Shown here in pieces: positions 1-8,532 of a DNA stretch of 64,000 bases. The position numbers were made by a program, and so were the translations under genes. The stretch's first letter is position 1, and every line of letters starts with the position of its first letter. The notes beneath the pieces are model-generated. The model ran no database searches and was not told the DNA's origin. It worked only from the letters and a program-made list of their open reading frames with translations. Origin of the DNA: Xanthomonas codiaei (lineage in GTDB: Bacteria; Pseudomonadota; Gammaproteobacteria; Xanthomonadales; Xanthomonadaceae); assembly GCF_002939785.1 (NCBI RefSeq), contig NZ_MDEC01000019.1:32977-96976 (forward strand). Direction: 5' to 3'.

Positions 1-1767
1 GAAATCACCACCTTCAACCTGCGCGAATTGCTCGACGGCGTGGTGCAACTGCTGCAACGCACCGCCGATGGCAAGCAGTTGCGCCTGGGCCTGGACATCG
101 AGCCCTCGGTGCGGCTGCTGGTGCGCGGCGACCCGATCCGTCTGCGCCAGGTGCTGGGCAACCTGATCGGCAATGCGATCAAGTTCACCGAGCGCGGCAG
201 CATCGATATCCAGCTGCGCCGCCTGGGCGAGACGCGCGCCCAGCACCTGCTGCGCTTCCAGGTGCGCGACACCGGCATCGGCATCGCGCCCGACCAGCAG
301 GCCCGCCTGTTCCGTTCCTTCGCCCAGGCCGATGCCTCCACCACCCGCCTGTACGGCGGCACCGGGCTGGGGCTGGCCATCTGCAAGCGCATCATCGACC
401 TGATGGGCGGGCGCATCGGCGTGGAGTCCGAACCTGGGCGCGGTGCCACGTTCTGGTTCGAGATCCCGCTGCTCAAGGTCATCGGCGACCTGCAGCAGGC
501 CACCGGCGCCGACGCCGCGCGGGTGATGGTCATCAGCTCCGATGCGCGCCTGCAGCAGCGCCTCAAGCGCCTGCTCGACGGCTGGGGCGTGGCGCATGTG
601 CTGATGGAGACCACCCAGGAAGCGCTGGAGCGCGTGCGCCGCCACAGCGAGACCGAGGGCTTCCGCTGCGTCATCGCCGACCACGACACGCTGCGCTACA
701 GCGCGCGCGCGGTGCATCGTGCACTGGCCCGTCCCGAGGACATGGGCGGTTCCCGGCTGGTCTGGCTCTACGGCGACGAACCGGTGCCCGGCGAGCTGCA
801 GGAACACGCCACCCTGGTGCCGCGCCAGAGCCCGGACGAGGTCTTGCGCACGCTGGTGCTGCCGCCGGAAACCCGGCCCGTGCATGCGCCGGCACCTGCG
901 TCGGCGATGATTCCCGAGCCGCTGCCGCCGCCGATGGCCAACGCACGCGACGTGCGCATCCTGTTGGTCGAGGACAACCCGGTCAACCTGCTGGTCGCGC
1001 AGAAGCTGCTGGCGGTGCTGGGCTTCGAAGCCGACACCGCCACCGACGGCGAAGCGGCGCTGAGCCGGATGGAATCCACCCGCTACGACATGGTCTTCAT
1101 GGATTGCCAGATGCCGGTGCTGGACGGCTACGCGGCCACCCGGCGCTGGCGCGCGATGGAAACCGAAAGCGGCGGCCGCCCGATCCCGATCGTGGCGATG
1201 ACCGCCAACGCCATGGCCGGCGACCGCGAGCGCTGTCTGGCTGCCGGCATGGACGACTATCTCTCCAAGCCGGTCGCCCGCGAACAACTCGATGCCTGCC
1301 TGCAACGCTGGCTACCGCGCCAGCCGTTGCTGCCCGGCTCCACCAGCGGCGCCACCCCGGCCGACCCCGAGAGCGCCAGCGCCGGCGCCCAGGCCCGCGC
1401 GCTGCCGATCCTGGACAGCAGCGTCATCGACGAGCTGTACGAAGTCGCCGGCGCGGACACCATCACCATCCTGCAGCTGTTCCTGGACGATGCACCCGGC
1501 ATCATCGAGCAACTGGAAGCGGCAGCGGCCAACCGCGACAGCATGCAGCTGCGCGACCTGGCCCATACCCTCAAATCCTCCAGCGCCAACGTTGGCGCCC
1601 AGGCCGTCTCCAACGCCGCGCGCCGGATCGAACTGGCCGCCCGCACCGGCACCATCGAGCGCCCCTCGGTGATGGTGGCGCTGGTGATCGCCGAGTATGC
1701 CCGCGCCCGCCTGGCCCTGCTGGGCCAGGTCGCCCGCCTGCAGGCTGCCACCCGCGCAGCCGGTTGA
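1..1767 (+). CDS. Hybrid sensor histidine kinase, C-terminal part (HATPase, degenerate REC, REC, HPt)
   Basis: The gene is cut by the left window edge; the reading frame is open from base 1, so the sensor region and the HisKA phospho-acceptor lie outside. Visible domains in order: HATPase_c with N box (NLIGNAIKFTERG), G1 box (DTGIGI) and G2 box (GGTGLGLAICKRI) ending near base 470; a receiver-like segment at about 515-860 without a clear phospho-acceptor aspartate; a proper receiver at about 950-1310 with LLVEDN, the acceptor Asp in FMDCQMPVLDG (codon 1102-1104) and the SKPV lysine; and an HPt domain with the acceptor His in AHTLKSSS (codon 1564-1566). This is the layout of BarA/RpfC-type phosphorelay kinases. 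It is not RpfC by context, because the rpfF/rpfG neighbours are absent. The signal and target regulator cannot be read from here. Inner-membrane location is inferred from the family. Confidence 0.9.
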   Translation, partial: EITTFNLRELLDGVVQLLQRTADGKQLRLGLDIEPSVRLLVRGDPIRLRQVLGNLIGNAIKFTERGSIDIQLRRLGETRAQHLLRFQVRDTGIGIAPDQQARLFRSFAQADASTTRLYGGTGLGLAICKRIIDLMGGRIGVESEPGRGATFWFEIPLLKVIGDLQQATGADAARVMVISSDARLQQRLKRLLDGWGVAHVLMETTQEALERVRRHSETEGFRCVIADHDTLRYSARAVHRALARPEDMGGSRLVWLYGDEPVPGELQEHATLVPRQSPDEVLRTLVLPPETRPVHAPAPASAMIPEPLPPPMANARDVRILLVEDNPVNLLVAQKLLAVLGFEADTATDGEAALSRMESTRYDMVFMDCQMPVLDGYAATRRWRAMETESGGRPIPIVAMTANAMAGDRERCLAAGMDDYLSKPVAREQLDACLQRWLPRQPLLPGSTSGATPADPESASAGAQARALPILDSSVIDELYEVAGADTITILQLFLDDAPGIIEQLEAAAANRDSMQLRDLAHTLKSSSANVGAQAVSNAARRIELAARTGTIERPSVMVALVIAEYARARLALLGQVARLQAATRAAG

Positions 1768-1970
1768 GCGATCGCCGACAGGACAGCCCTCAGCCTGCGT
1801 AGCACTCCGATCAGAACGACCTTCAATCCAGGATGCTGTTGAAGTCAGATGACGGAGAGCCGGCATCCCTCTGGCCCGACACAAACAGCAGCCCAAGCTC
1901 GGGTTTTCGAACTGGATATTCCGGAAGCAATCCCCAGATCGCATCGAACCGGATCGCAGCTCGGATCCAG

Positions 1971-2010
1971 GATCCAGGATCCAGGAGCGGAAGCGGAAGC
2001 GGAAGCGGAG
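1971..2010. repeat. Compound short tandem repeat (GGATCCA and GGAAGC units)
   Basis: Three 7-base GGATCCA units run directly into three to four 6-base GGAAGC units. This is simple-sequence DNA directly next to a REP element and is likely variable between strains. Confidence 0.8.
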
Positions 2011-2018
2011 CATATAAG

Positions 2019-2054
2019 CCCCTCCCCCGCCGGGAGAGGGGTTGGGGTGAGGGT
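2019..2054 (+). repeat. REP palindrome, GGGGTTGGGGTGAGGG type
   Basis: CCCCTCCCCCGCCGGGAGAGGGG hairpin followed by the tail GTTGGGGTGAGGGT. The same element recurs at 38681, 39078, 44012 and 63868 in either orientation, so it is a dispersed extragenic palindrome family of this genome. Confidence 0.8.
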
Positions 2055-2454
2055 AAGGAGTGAAGCGATAGACAGCGTGTCCCGCCTCGCGGTGGCGCTA
2101 TCCACGCAACGCCATCCGCATCCAGCACGCACCGTCAAACTGTAGGTCTGGAAGCGCGTCAGGTCGCAGACACCTCATCGCCGCACTTGCGTTTGTCCCG
2201 CGCGAGCATCCACATCCAACGCGCCGGGGCTTGGAGCAGCGCCAAGGCGCCAGACAGCAGCCGAAGCATCAAAGCCCTGTTCCCAAGGGAATCGAGATTG
2301 GAACGACGCTACCGGCAACCGCACCTGCACGTCGCACGTCCCGCCGGACAGCCACGGCCACACCAAGCACGCGCAGCTGATCGTCCGTCCCCGCCCCAAC
2401 CTGCCATCACCAACCTGGCCCACTGCACCGACAGCAGCACAGCGCCTACCGCGC

Positions 2455-2925
2455 TCAGTCGTCCAGCTTGGTCAGCAGGTAATTCGGCTCGCCGATGCGC
2501 GCGACCAGATCCAGCTGGGTTTCCAGCCAGTCGATGTGCTCTTCTTCCGACTCCAGGATGTCCACCAGCAACTGGCGGCTGACGTAGTCGTTGACGGTCT
2601 CCGCATAGGCCACCGCCTCGCGCAGCACCGCCACCGCCTCGCGCTCCAGCGCCAGATCGCAGCGGAACATCTCGGTGGGGTTCTCGCCGATGCGCAGCTT
2701 GCCCAGTGCCTGGAAGTTCGGCAGCCCTTCGAGAAACAGGATGCGGTCGGACAACTTGTCCGCATGCTTCATTTCGTCGATGGATTCCTTGTACTCATGC
2801 TCGGCCAGTTCCTTCAGGCCCCAGTTCTTCAGCATCTTGGCGTGCAGGAAGTACTGGTTGATCGCAGTGAGTTCGTTGTAGAGCACCTTGTTGAGGTACT
2901 CGATGACCTTGGTATCGCCCTTCAT
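2455..2925 (-). CDS. bfr: Bacterioferritin
   Basis: 156-residue haem-containing iron-storage protein that oxidises Fe2+ and stores it as ferric mineral in a 24-subunit cytoplasmic shell. All ferroxidase ligands are at the family positions: Glu18, Glu51, His54, Glu94, Glu127 and His130; the haem ligand Met52 is also present. Length is the normal family length. The ATG at 2925 has a GGAGA ribosome site seven bases upstream. The ferredoxin gene bfd, whose product releases iron from Bfr, lies about 340 bases upstream on the same strand, so the pair forms an iron storage and release unit although the gap suggests separate promoters. Confidence 0.97.
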   Translation of the reverse strand: MKGDTKVIEYLNKVLYNELTAINQYFLHAKMLKNWGLKELAEHEYKESIDEMKHADKLSDRILFLEGLPNFQALGKLRIGENPTEMFRCDLALEREAVAVLREAVAYAETVNDYVSRQLLVDILESEEEHIDWLETQLDLVARIGEPNYLLTKLDD

Positions 2926-3265
2926 GCGATGTCTCCGAGACAGTGAGCCGGACGCACTCTAACGCGTTGGCGCGGCACATGAAGGAACGCGAATCGTGAT
3001 CAGTTGCGTGATGCTGGAGAGACCACCCTGGCCGCAGTGATCAGACCGGAACCGTTTCGCAATCTACCGCAGCGCAGCCATCACCGGGCAGGCAGGGCGT
3101 GCCGACCCAAGCGCCGGCCGAGGAAGATGACAGGTAGGGCATAACCATGGCGCCAGCGTCGGCATAGCAGTTCGACGGAGACGCCGGGTGGCACAAGTCT
3201 TGGATCGTCGTCGCGGGCAACGCCACACCGCAACGAACGCGCCTCGCGCTGTGCGAGGCGGCGCC
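2926..3265. other. Spacer between bfd and bfr
   Basis: 340 bases without a gene. It must hold the bfr promoter if bfr is not read through from bfd. I see no clear Fur site, terminator or small ORF. Confidence 0.5.
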
Positions 3266-3472
3266 TCAGGCAGCGGCCAGCCTGAGCAACGGCAGCGGCA
3301 CTGCGCGCGTGGCGTGTGCCTGGCTCAGCAGGTCGGCCGCCATGTCCAGGCAGGAACCGCAGTTGGATCCGCAGCCGGTCCGCATGGTCAGCTCGGCCAG
3401 GCTGGCGCAGCCGTTTTCGGCCGCTTCGCGGATCTGGTGGTCGGTGACCCCATTACAGATGCAGACGTACAC
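3266..3472 (-). CDS. bfd: Bacterioferritin-associated ferredoxin
   Basis: Small [2Fe-2S] protein that docks on bacterioferritin and delivers electrons to reduce and mobilise stored iron. The four cluster cysteines are visible as CIC near the N-terminus and C-x2-C in CGSNCGSC, the BFD/NifU-C pattern. The open frame reaches back to a GTG at 3520, but that codon overlaps a plausible -10 box. I chose the GTG at 3472, which gives the family-typical beginning MYVCICNGVTD and a protein of 68 residues. The Shine-Dalgarno signal is weak in either case. bfr follows downstream on the same strand. Confidence 0.88.
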   Translation of the reverse strand: MYVCICNGVTDHQIREAAENGCASLAELTMRTGCGSNCGSCLDMAADLLSQAHATRAVPLPLLRLAAA

Positions 3473-3513
3473 GATATTGGTCGGTGCTGGCGATCCGGAG
3501 AGGACCGGTGCTG

Positions 3514-3567
3514 ATTGCACCGCAAACGAGAATAGGTGTCAATTCCAAACGTTAATCATTATTAATC
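3514..3567 (-). promoter_or_regulatory. Candidate bfd promoter with Fur-box-like palindrome
   Basis: On the minus strand a TTGACA -35 (3537-3542) and TGCAAT -10 (3514-3519) are 17 bases apart, ahead of bfd. Just upstream, at 3551-3567, lies the AT-rich palindrome GATTAATAATGATTAAC, which overlaps the last codons of rppH and resembles a Fur box. Fur control of bfd is common in proteobacteria; its presence here is inference. Confidence 0.4.
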
Positions 3568-4169
3568 CGCACCTGCCGAGGGCCGCCCCGCTTGCGTGGA
3601 CGCTTGCGCGGGCTGTCGTGACCGGCTGCGCTGCTGCCCGGCAGCCAGGCTTCCAGCGCACGCTGCGGCATCACTCCCACCGCTGCCGGCCCTGCCAGAT
3701 TCTGCGCCAGCGGCGCCAGATGACGCAGCGCACGCGCGTAGACGCCGCGCTTGAACATCACCACATGCTCGACCGGGTACCAAAAATCCACCCAGCGCCA
3801 GTGATCGAACTCGGGCGTATCGGTATGGTCGAGCCTGAGATGGGAGTCGTCGCCGGTGAACTGCAACAGGAACCACACCTGCTTCTGCCCGATGCACACC
3901 TGCCGCTCGTTGCGACGCACCGCACGGCTTGGCAGGCGATAGCGTAGCCATCCGGGGGTGGCACCGAGCAATCGCACATGCTCGGGCAACAACCCGGTTT
4001 CTTCGCGCAACTCGCGGTACATGGCTTCCACGGGGGTCTCGTCGGTGTTCATGCCACCTTGCGGGAACTGCCAGCCGTCCCTGCGCACACGACGTGCCCA
4101 GAACACCTGACCGTCCTTGCGCATCAGCACGATGCCGACGTTTGGCCGGAAACCGTCCGGATCGATCAC
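3552..4169 (-). CDS. rppH: RNA pyrophosphohydrolase (Nudix)
   Basis: 205-residue Nudix hydrolase. It removes pyrophosphate from the 5' triphosphate end of mRNA and so opens the way to RNase E decay. The N-terminus [13 protein letters not shown] and the QFPQGG stretch are typical of RppH, followed by the Nudix box G-x5-E-x7-REETGL. The C-terminus is a basic tail ([10 protein letters not shown]) longer than in E. coli, which may help RNA binding (inference). The gene stands just upstream of bfd on the same strand, and its end overlaps the presumed bfd control region. Confidence 0.93.
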   Translation of the reverse strand: MIDPDGFRPNVGIVLMRKDGQVFWARRVRRDGWQFPQGGMNTDETPVEAMYRELREETGLLPEHVRLLGATPGWLRYRLPSRAVRRNERQVCIGQKQVWFLLQFTGDDSHLRLDHTDTPEFDHWRWVDFWYPVEHVVMFKRGVYARALRHLAPLAQNLAGPAAVGVMPQRALEAWLPGSSAAGHDSPRKRPRKRGGPRQVRINND

Positions 4170-4245
4170 GATGCGGACTCCTGAAAATCTACTGTCACCG
4201 ACTCTGCCACGGCGACGCCCGGCTCACAAGCTGAAAACGAAATGC

Positions 4246-4274
4246 TTGACAACACACGCATGCATCGTGAGAAT
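4246..4274 (+). promoter_or_regulatory. Sigma-70 promoter for the tRNA pair
   Basis: Consensus TTGACA, 17-base spacer, then GAGAAT, ending about 14 bases before the mature 5' end of tRNA-Met. Position and spacing fit a strong housekeeping promoter for tRNA-Met and tRNA-Gln. Confidence 0.6.
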
Positions 4275-4287
4275 TGCCGGCTCCCTA

Positions 4288-4364
4288 GGCTATGTAGCTC
4301 AGCCGGTTAGAGCACAGCACTCATAATGCTGGGGTCGGTGGTTCGAGTCCACCCATAGCCACCA
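4288..4364 (+). tRNA. tRNA-Met (CAT), elongator
   Basis: 77 bases including encoded CCA. The acceptor stem GGCTATG/CATAGCC, D loop AGCTCAGCCGGTTAGAGC, anticodon loop with CAT and T loop GGTTCGAGTCC are all present. The pattern matches the elongator methionine tRNA (GGCTA...TAGCC) rather than the initiator, because the acceptor is fully paired at position 1. A CAT anticodon can also mark lysidine-modified tRNA-Ile, but the body resembles elongator Met. Confidence 0.92.
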
Positions 4365-4417
4365 CGGTATCCAGGCCTGCACAGGCATGCGATACTTCGG
4401 GACAGCGCAGTTTTTAT

Positions 4418-4492
4418 TGCCCCGTCGCCAAGCGGTAAGGCACCTGACTCTGACTCAGGCATTCGGTGGTTCGAATCCATCCGGGGCAGCCA
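4418..4492 (+). tRNA. tRNA-Gln (CTG)
   Basis: 75 bases including CCA. Acceptor TGCCCCG/CGGGGCA, D arm GCCAAGCGGTAAGGC, anticodon stem CCTGA/TCAGG around CTG, T arm with GGTTCGAATCC. The body matches bacterial tRNA-Gln. It follows tRNA-Met by 53 bases and is closed by a terminator, so both are probably one transcript. Confidence 0.93.
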
Positions 4493-4498
4493 GACACC

Positions 4499-4529
4499 AA
4501 AGGCCCGATCGAAAGATCGGGCCTTTTTG
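4499..4529 (+). terminator. Rho-independent terminator after tRNA-Gln
   Basis: Stem AGGCCCGATC / GATCGGGCCT with a GAAA loop followed by a T run. Ends the tRNA-Met/tRNA-Gln transcript. Confidence 0.9.
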
Positions 4530-4905
4530 TTGCAAGCGGGTCCGCCCCGGTGGACCGGATCACGGCGCTACGGGCGCCCACTGCATCCACCATCGTTCAG
4601 GCCCTGCCCGGACAGGCATTGCGCGACCGTGCGAGCGGATAGTCCTCGCATCGAACCAACGCCACGCACCGAAGGTCCGCCATTGGCGAAACTGCGCCCC
4701 GGACAGCAGCACCTACCACGCCGTGAGGCGCATCCGGCGCCAGCTGCTCAACGGCACCCCGGCACCCGCGAGCGATGCAGCCCTCAATTCCCGATCCATC
4801 CCGCCCGCGACGTCACTGCCGCCCACACGCCATCGGCATGACGCAACCTGGCTGCCCTGCCGGTGGCGACCCGAGCGCAGGATGCACCGCAAGCCCCAAA
4901 ACGAC
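4530..4905. other. Spacer between tRNA terminator and rpsI terminator
   Basis: About 375 bases with only low-quality open frames and no motif I recognise. It separates two converging transcription units. Confidence 0.5.
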
Positions 4906-4930
4906 AAAAGCCCGGCATGGCCGGGCTTTT
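4906..4930 (-). terminator. Terminator of rplM-rpsI
   Basis: Perfect stem AAAAGCCCGGC / GCCGGGCTTTT, 45 bases past the rpsI stop. T runs on both strands make it potentially bidirectional. Confidence 0.85.
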
Positions 4931-4974
4931 GAAGCAGGCATCCCGGCGAACCGGGACGCACCAAACGCGATGGA

Positions 4975-5367
4975 TCAGCGCTTGGAGAACTGGGTCGCGC
5001 GACGGGCCTTGTGCAGACCGACCTTCTTACGCTCGACTTCACGGGCGTCGCGGGTCATGAAGCCGGCCTTGCGCAGCTCGGACTTCAGGGTTTCGTCGTA
5101 CTCGACCAGCGCACGGGCGATGCCCAGACGGATCGCACCGGCCTGGCCGGTGGTGCCGCCGCCGGAGGCGGTGACCAGGATGTCGAAGCTTTCGGTGTTC
5201 TTGGTGAGCTCCAGCGGCTGACGCACGATCATGCGCGCAGTCTCACGGCCGAAGAACTCGTCCAGCGGACGGTCGTTGACAGTGATCTTGCCAGTACCCT
5301 TGCGCAGGAACACGCGAGCGGTGGAGGACTTGCGGCGGCCAGTGCCGTAGTTTTGCGTGATAGCCAT
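4975..5367 (-). CDS. rpsI: 30S ribosomal protein S9
   Basis: 130 residues, normal length for S9. N-terminal [14 protein letters not shown] and the [13 protein letters not shown] stretch are family hallmarks, and the C-terminal RRATQFSKR tail reaches into the ribosomal P site. Co-transcribed with rplM, which ends two bases upstream; a strong terminator follows. Confidence 0.98.
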   Translation of the reverse strand: MAITQNYGTGRRKSSTARVFLRKGTGKITVNDRPLDEFFGRETARMIVRQPLELTKNTESFDILVTASGGGTTGQAGAIRLGIARALVEYDETLKSELRKAGFMTRDAREVERKKVGLHKARRATQFSKR

Positions 5368-5369
5368 GA

Positions 5370-5798
5370 TTAGATATCCAGAACTTGCGGCTGCTGGGCG
5401 GCGTGCGGATGCTCGGCACCCGAATAGACCTTGAGCTTGCGGTACATGGTGCGGCCCAGGGGGCCCTTTGGCAGCATGCCCTTGACGGCGATTTCGATCA
5501 CGCGCTCCGGGTGGCGCTCCAGCGCCTGCTCCAGGCTCTCGGTCTTGAGGTTACCGATGTAGCCGGTGAAGCGGTGATACTTCTTGTCTTTCAGCTTGTT
5601 GCCCGTGACGACGATCTTCTCGGCGTTGATCACCACCAGGTAATCGCCGGTATCGACGTGAGGGGTATAGACCGGCTTGTGCTTGCCGCGCAGGCGGCGG
5701 GCCAGTTCGGTGGACAGACGGCCGAGCGTCTTGCCGGCGGCGTCGACGAGATACCAGTCGCGCTGGACGGTCTCGGACTTGGCGGTGAACGTAGTCAT
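5370..5798 (-). CDS. rplM: 50S ribosomal protein L13
   Basis: 142-residue L13. I chose the ATG at 5798 ([20 protein letters not shown]), the usual L13 beginning, although the frame stays open further upstream. [20 protein letters not shown] and the MLPKGPLGR motif are diagnostic. First gene of the two-gene rplM-rpsI operon; the coq7 gene diverges upstream. Confidence 0.98.
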   Translation of the reverse strand: MTTFTAKSETVQRDWYLVDAAGKTLGRLSTELARRLRGKHKPVYTPHVDTGDYLVVINAEKIVVTGNKLKDKKYHRFTGYIGNLKTESLEQALERHPERVIEIAVKGMLPKGPLGRTMYRKLKVYSGAEHPHAAQQPQVLDI

Positions 5799-5979
5799 GA
5801 GAAAACTCTTGAGTGGTCGGGCGGATTGCAGCGGCAATGACCGCTGGAACTTTGCCACGCGTTGTGAAGGCGAAACAGAAGAGGCGGGATTGTACGGGAC
5901 GGCCCGGGGCGGCGCAAGTTGCCCAACCAGGCAGTGGCTGGCGGTTGGCAGCGGCGCGGTCGAAGGCCAGAATCCGGAC

Positions 5980-6633
5980 ATGACCCAGACCTCCCCTATC
6001 CGACTGCAGAACCCGCTCGACCGGCTGCTGATCGAAGCCCAGCGCGCGCTGGAGACGGTGTTCGGCAACCCGCCGGCGCAGCGCCCCAACCCCGCTGCCG
6101 ACACCCCTGACGCCGACTTGACAGCCCCGCAGCGTGCGCACGCCGCCGGGCTGATGCGCATCAATCACGTCGGCGAGGTCTGCGCGCAGGGCCTGTACTT
6201 CGGCCAGGCCGCGGTCGCCCGCGACGCGCATACCCAACAGCACCTGCTCGAAGCGGCGCAGGAAGAGACCGACCACCTGGCCTGGTGCGCCGACCGCCTG
6301 CACGAGCTGGACAGCCGCCCCAGCCTGTTCAACCCACTCTGGTACGCCGGCAGCTACGCGCTCGGCGCCCTGGCCGGGCTGCGCGGCGACGACTGGAGCC
6401 TGGGCTTCGTGGTGGAAACCGAGCGCCAAGTGGAAGCCCACCTGGACGAGCACCTGGAAACCCTGCCGGAGATCGACCAGCGCAGCCGCGCCATCCTGCG
6501 CGTGATGAAGATCGACGAAGCCCGCCACGCCGACCACGCAGAACAGGCCGGCGCCCGCATCCTGCCACCCCCGATCCCCAGCGCCATGGCCCTGGCCTCC
6601 AAGCTGATGAAGACGGTGGCCTACCGGCTGTAG
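5980..6633 (+). CDS. coq7: 2-polyprenyl-3-methyl-6-methoxy-1,4-benzoquinone monooxygenase
   Basis: 217-residue di-iron hydroxylase for the penultimate step of ubiquinone synthesis (demethoxyubiquinone to 5-hydroxy intermediate), acting at the inner face of the membrane. Ferritin-like ligands appear as [23 protein letters not shown] and [10 protein letters not shown] chose the ATG at 5980 ([11 protein letters not shown]); the open frame upstream is not family-like. It diverges from rplM with a 181-base spacer. Confidence 0.93.
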   Translation: MTQTSPIRLQNPLDRLLIEAQRALETVFGNPPAQRPNPAADTPDADLTAPQRAHAAGLMRINHVGEVCAQGLYFGQAAVARDAHTQQHLLEAAQEETDHLAWCADRLHELDSRPSLFNPLWYAGSYALGALAGLRGDDWSLGFVVETERQVEAHLDEHLETLPEIDQRSRAILRVMKIDEARHADHAEQAGARILPPPIPSAMALASKLMKTVAYRL

Positions 6634-7123
6634 CCGGGAATCGGGAATCGGGAGTGGGAATCGGCTGCGGGCTGCAAGCGCTCAAGCCCGGCAACCAACC
6701 TGCGCACGCACCAGGGCGAAAGCCGGTAAGGCGCAGGCTGAAAGTGACTGCACGCCTGCTGACGATATCCAGGCAGACAGCCAGAAACACAGCTCTATCC
6801 GGCACGGCACCAAAGGCGTCCAGGCTGCAGCGCAGGACAGCGGCGGGCCACATTCGGCCTGGGAGCCAGTGAAGCCGAGGAACACACTCGCCTCAACCGC
6901 ATGTCGCCCCGCCCCCCCGCCTATCACCCCCTGGGGTAGAGCCCCCTTGTAAGCGGGCGTGTCGATTGGGGGATTAGGGGTGCCACGGAGTCGGGCCCCA
7001 CGGCTTGCAACGCAACCGCCTGGCGGGCGCGGCCACGGCCGAAGGCGGGGCTCAGGGTGCCGCGCAGCCGGTGCCGCAGGTTTGCGCAGCAAACTTGGGG
7101 GGAGGGCCGCACAGCGGGACCGA
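6634..7123. other. Spacer between coq7 and sugE
   Basis: About 490 bases. It begins with a GGGAATC-type short repeat (6636-6664). The part from about 6900 is G/C-rich and contains several strong inverted repeats, for example GTTTGC-x3-GCAAAC near 7080-7096, with no T run. No coding frame looks real on either strand. An unannotated structured RNA is possible but unsupported. Confidence 0.45.
6636..6664. repeat. GGGAATC short tandem repeat
   Basis: Four imperfect GGGAATC-like units directly after the coq7 stop. Related GATTCCC or GATTGGG tracts lie at 17337 and 45152. Confidence 0.7.
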
Positions 7124-7438
7124 CTAACCGACCAGCTTCAAGCCGATCACACCCGCCACGATCAGCCCGATGCAGGCCAGCCGCGACCACGAGGCGCTAT
7201 CGCCGAACAGGGCGATGCCGGCGATGGTCACGCCCAATGCGCCAATGCCGGTCCAGATCGCATAGCCAGTGCCCACCGGGATGGTTTTCAGCGCCTGGGT
7301 CAGCAGCCACAGGCTGATACCGGCCAGGCCAACCGTGAGCACGGTGGGCCACAGCCGCGTAAAGCCGTCGCTGTATTTCAGGCCCATGGCGAAGCCGATT
7401 TCGAACAGGCCGGCCAATAGCAGATAGATCCAGGGCAT
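7124..7438 (-). CDS. sugE: SMR-family guanidinium exporter (SugE/Gdx)
   Basis: 104-residue four-helix small multidrug resistance protein. The start MPWIYLLLAGLFEIGFAMGLKYS, with the membrane-embedded Glu in AGLFEIG, and the TGIGALG segment are typical of the SugE/Gdx branch, which exports guanidinium in exchange for protons rather than quaternary drugs. The ATG at 7438 has a good GAGGAG ribosome site. A two-hairpin guanidine-II riboswitch and a terminator precede it, which supports the guanidine role directly from context. speD lies upstream on the same strand. Confidence 0.93.
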   Translation of the reverse strand: MPWIYLLLAGLFEIGFAMGLKYSDGFTRLWPTVLTVGLAGISLWLLTQALKTIPVGTGYAIWTGIGALGVTIAGIALFGDSASWSRLACIGLIVAGVIGLKLVG

Positions 7439-7466
7439 TGCGGTACTCCTCGACAGAAAAAACGGA

Positions 7467-7500
7467 CAAAAAAAAAGCGACCCAGTGTCTGCACACTGGG
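7467..7500 (-). terminator. Attenuator-like terminator in the sugE leader
   Basis: On the minus strand, stem CCCAGTGT / ACACTGGG with GCAG loop is followed by TCGC and nine T. It sits directly after the second riboswitch hairpin and before the sugE ribosome site, so it probably acts as a regulated terminator. It could also partly end speD transcripts. Confidence 0.75.
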
Positions 7501-7551
7501 CCGCCGTCGGCTGTGGAACGCGAGGTCATCGCGTGGCGGGCCGTCCCGCCT
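7499..7551 (-). promoter_or_regulatory. Guanidine-II (mini-ykkC) riboswitch of sugE
   Basis: Minus strand shows two hairpins with identical ACGG loops: GGCGGG-ACGG-CCCGCC (7550-7535) and GCCG-ACGG-CGGC (7511-7500), separated by 23 bases. Paired hairpins with ACGR loops are the definition of the mini-ykkC motif, shown to bind guanidine and typically placed before sugE/emrE-type genes. Here it stands between speD and sugE and runs straight into a terminator, suggesting ligand-controlled transcription of the exporter. I read the structure by eye; no covariance score was computed. Confidence 0.85.
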
Positions 7552-7600
7552 TGCATGTTGGGCACGCCTGCGAGCAGGCGGGCCAGAACGTCAGCTGCGC

Positions 7601-8395
7601 TTATTCGCTCAGGTTGCGTCCGTGGAACAGCTCTTCGATTTCGCGCTTGAGCAGCGTCTCGATCTTCATGCGCTCCTTGAACGAGAGGTTCTTGGCGCGC
7701 TCCTCGAACAGATATTGGTCCAGATCGAAGTCCTTCAAGTGCATCTTGGTATGGAAGATGTTTTCCTGGTAGACGTTCACATCGAACATCTCGTAACGCG
7801 ACTTGACGTTCTTGGCCAGGAACTGCTGGATCGAGTTGATCTTGTGATCGATGTAGTGCTTCTTGCCCTTCACATCACGCGTGAAGCCACGGACGCGGTA
7901 GTCCATGATCACGATGTCCGACTCCAGGCTTTCGATCAGGTAGTTGAGCGCCTTCAGCGGCGAGATCACGCCACAGGTGGCAACGTCGATGTCGGCACGG
8001 AAGGTGGCGATACCTTCCTGCGGATGCGTCTCCGGGTATGTATGGACAGTGATATGACTCTTATCCATATGGGCAACCACGGCATCGGAGATCAGCTCCT
8101 TGCCGGCCTGCTTCTTGTCGATCACCGGCTCTTCGGAGATCAGGATCGTCACCGACGCACCCTGTGGATCGTAGTCCTGGCGTGCGATATTGAGGATGTT
8201 GGCGCCGATGATCTCAGCCACATCGGTCAGGATCTGCGTCAGCCGGTCGGCGTCGTACTGCTCGTCGATGTACTCGATGTAGCGCTGACGCTCCTCTTCG
8301 GTACGCGCGTAACAGACGTCGTAGATGTTGAAGCTCAACGCCTTGGTGAGGTTGTTGAACCCCTGTAGCCTCAGGCGAGGCAACGGCTTGACCAC
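7601..8395 (-). CDS. speD: S-adenosylmethionine decarboxylase proenzyme
   Basis: 264-residue pyruvoyl enzyme that decarboxylates SAM to provide the aminopropyl donor for spermidine synthesis. N-terminal [21 protein letters not shown] and [12 protein letters not shown] are typical of the E. coli-type SpeD; self-cleavage at the Lys-Ser bond of DKSH generates the pyruvoyl group. The start is a GTG at 8395 with an AAGGA site upstream. It diverges from clp across a 137-base shared control region. Confidence 0.96.
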
Positions 8396-8532
8396 GTCGG
8401 TCTGTCCTTTTGGAAGGCGGGAAAGGAGTCAATTATGAGCCAAAGATCCCAGCAACGAAATGCCGTCATTGAGAATGGTTTACCTTGCATGACTCATGCC
8501 GTTAAGCTTCAGGAATTACACGCGGAACTACC

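Larger units (their letters stand above)
1768..2454. other. Non-coding spacer between kinase and bfr
   Basis: About 690 bases without a credible gene between two genes that point toward each other. It holds a short tandem-repeat tract (about 1971-2010) and a REP palindrome (2019-2054), both listed separately. The remaining sequence shows no RNA gene or promoter that I can support. Confidence 0.55.

Noticed and set aside
1..1767. Naming the kinase RpfC
   Set aside because: The domain order is similar, but rpfF, rpfG and rpfB are absent, and bfr follows instead.
4288..4364. Reading the CAT tRNA as tRNA-Ile2 or initiator Met
   Set aside because: The body and fully paired acceptor match elongator tRNA-Met; initiator would have a mismatch at the first pair and three GC pairs in the anticodon stem.
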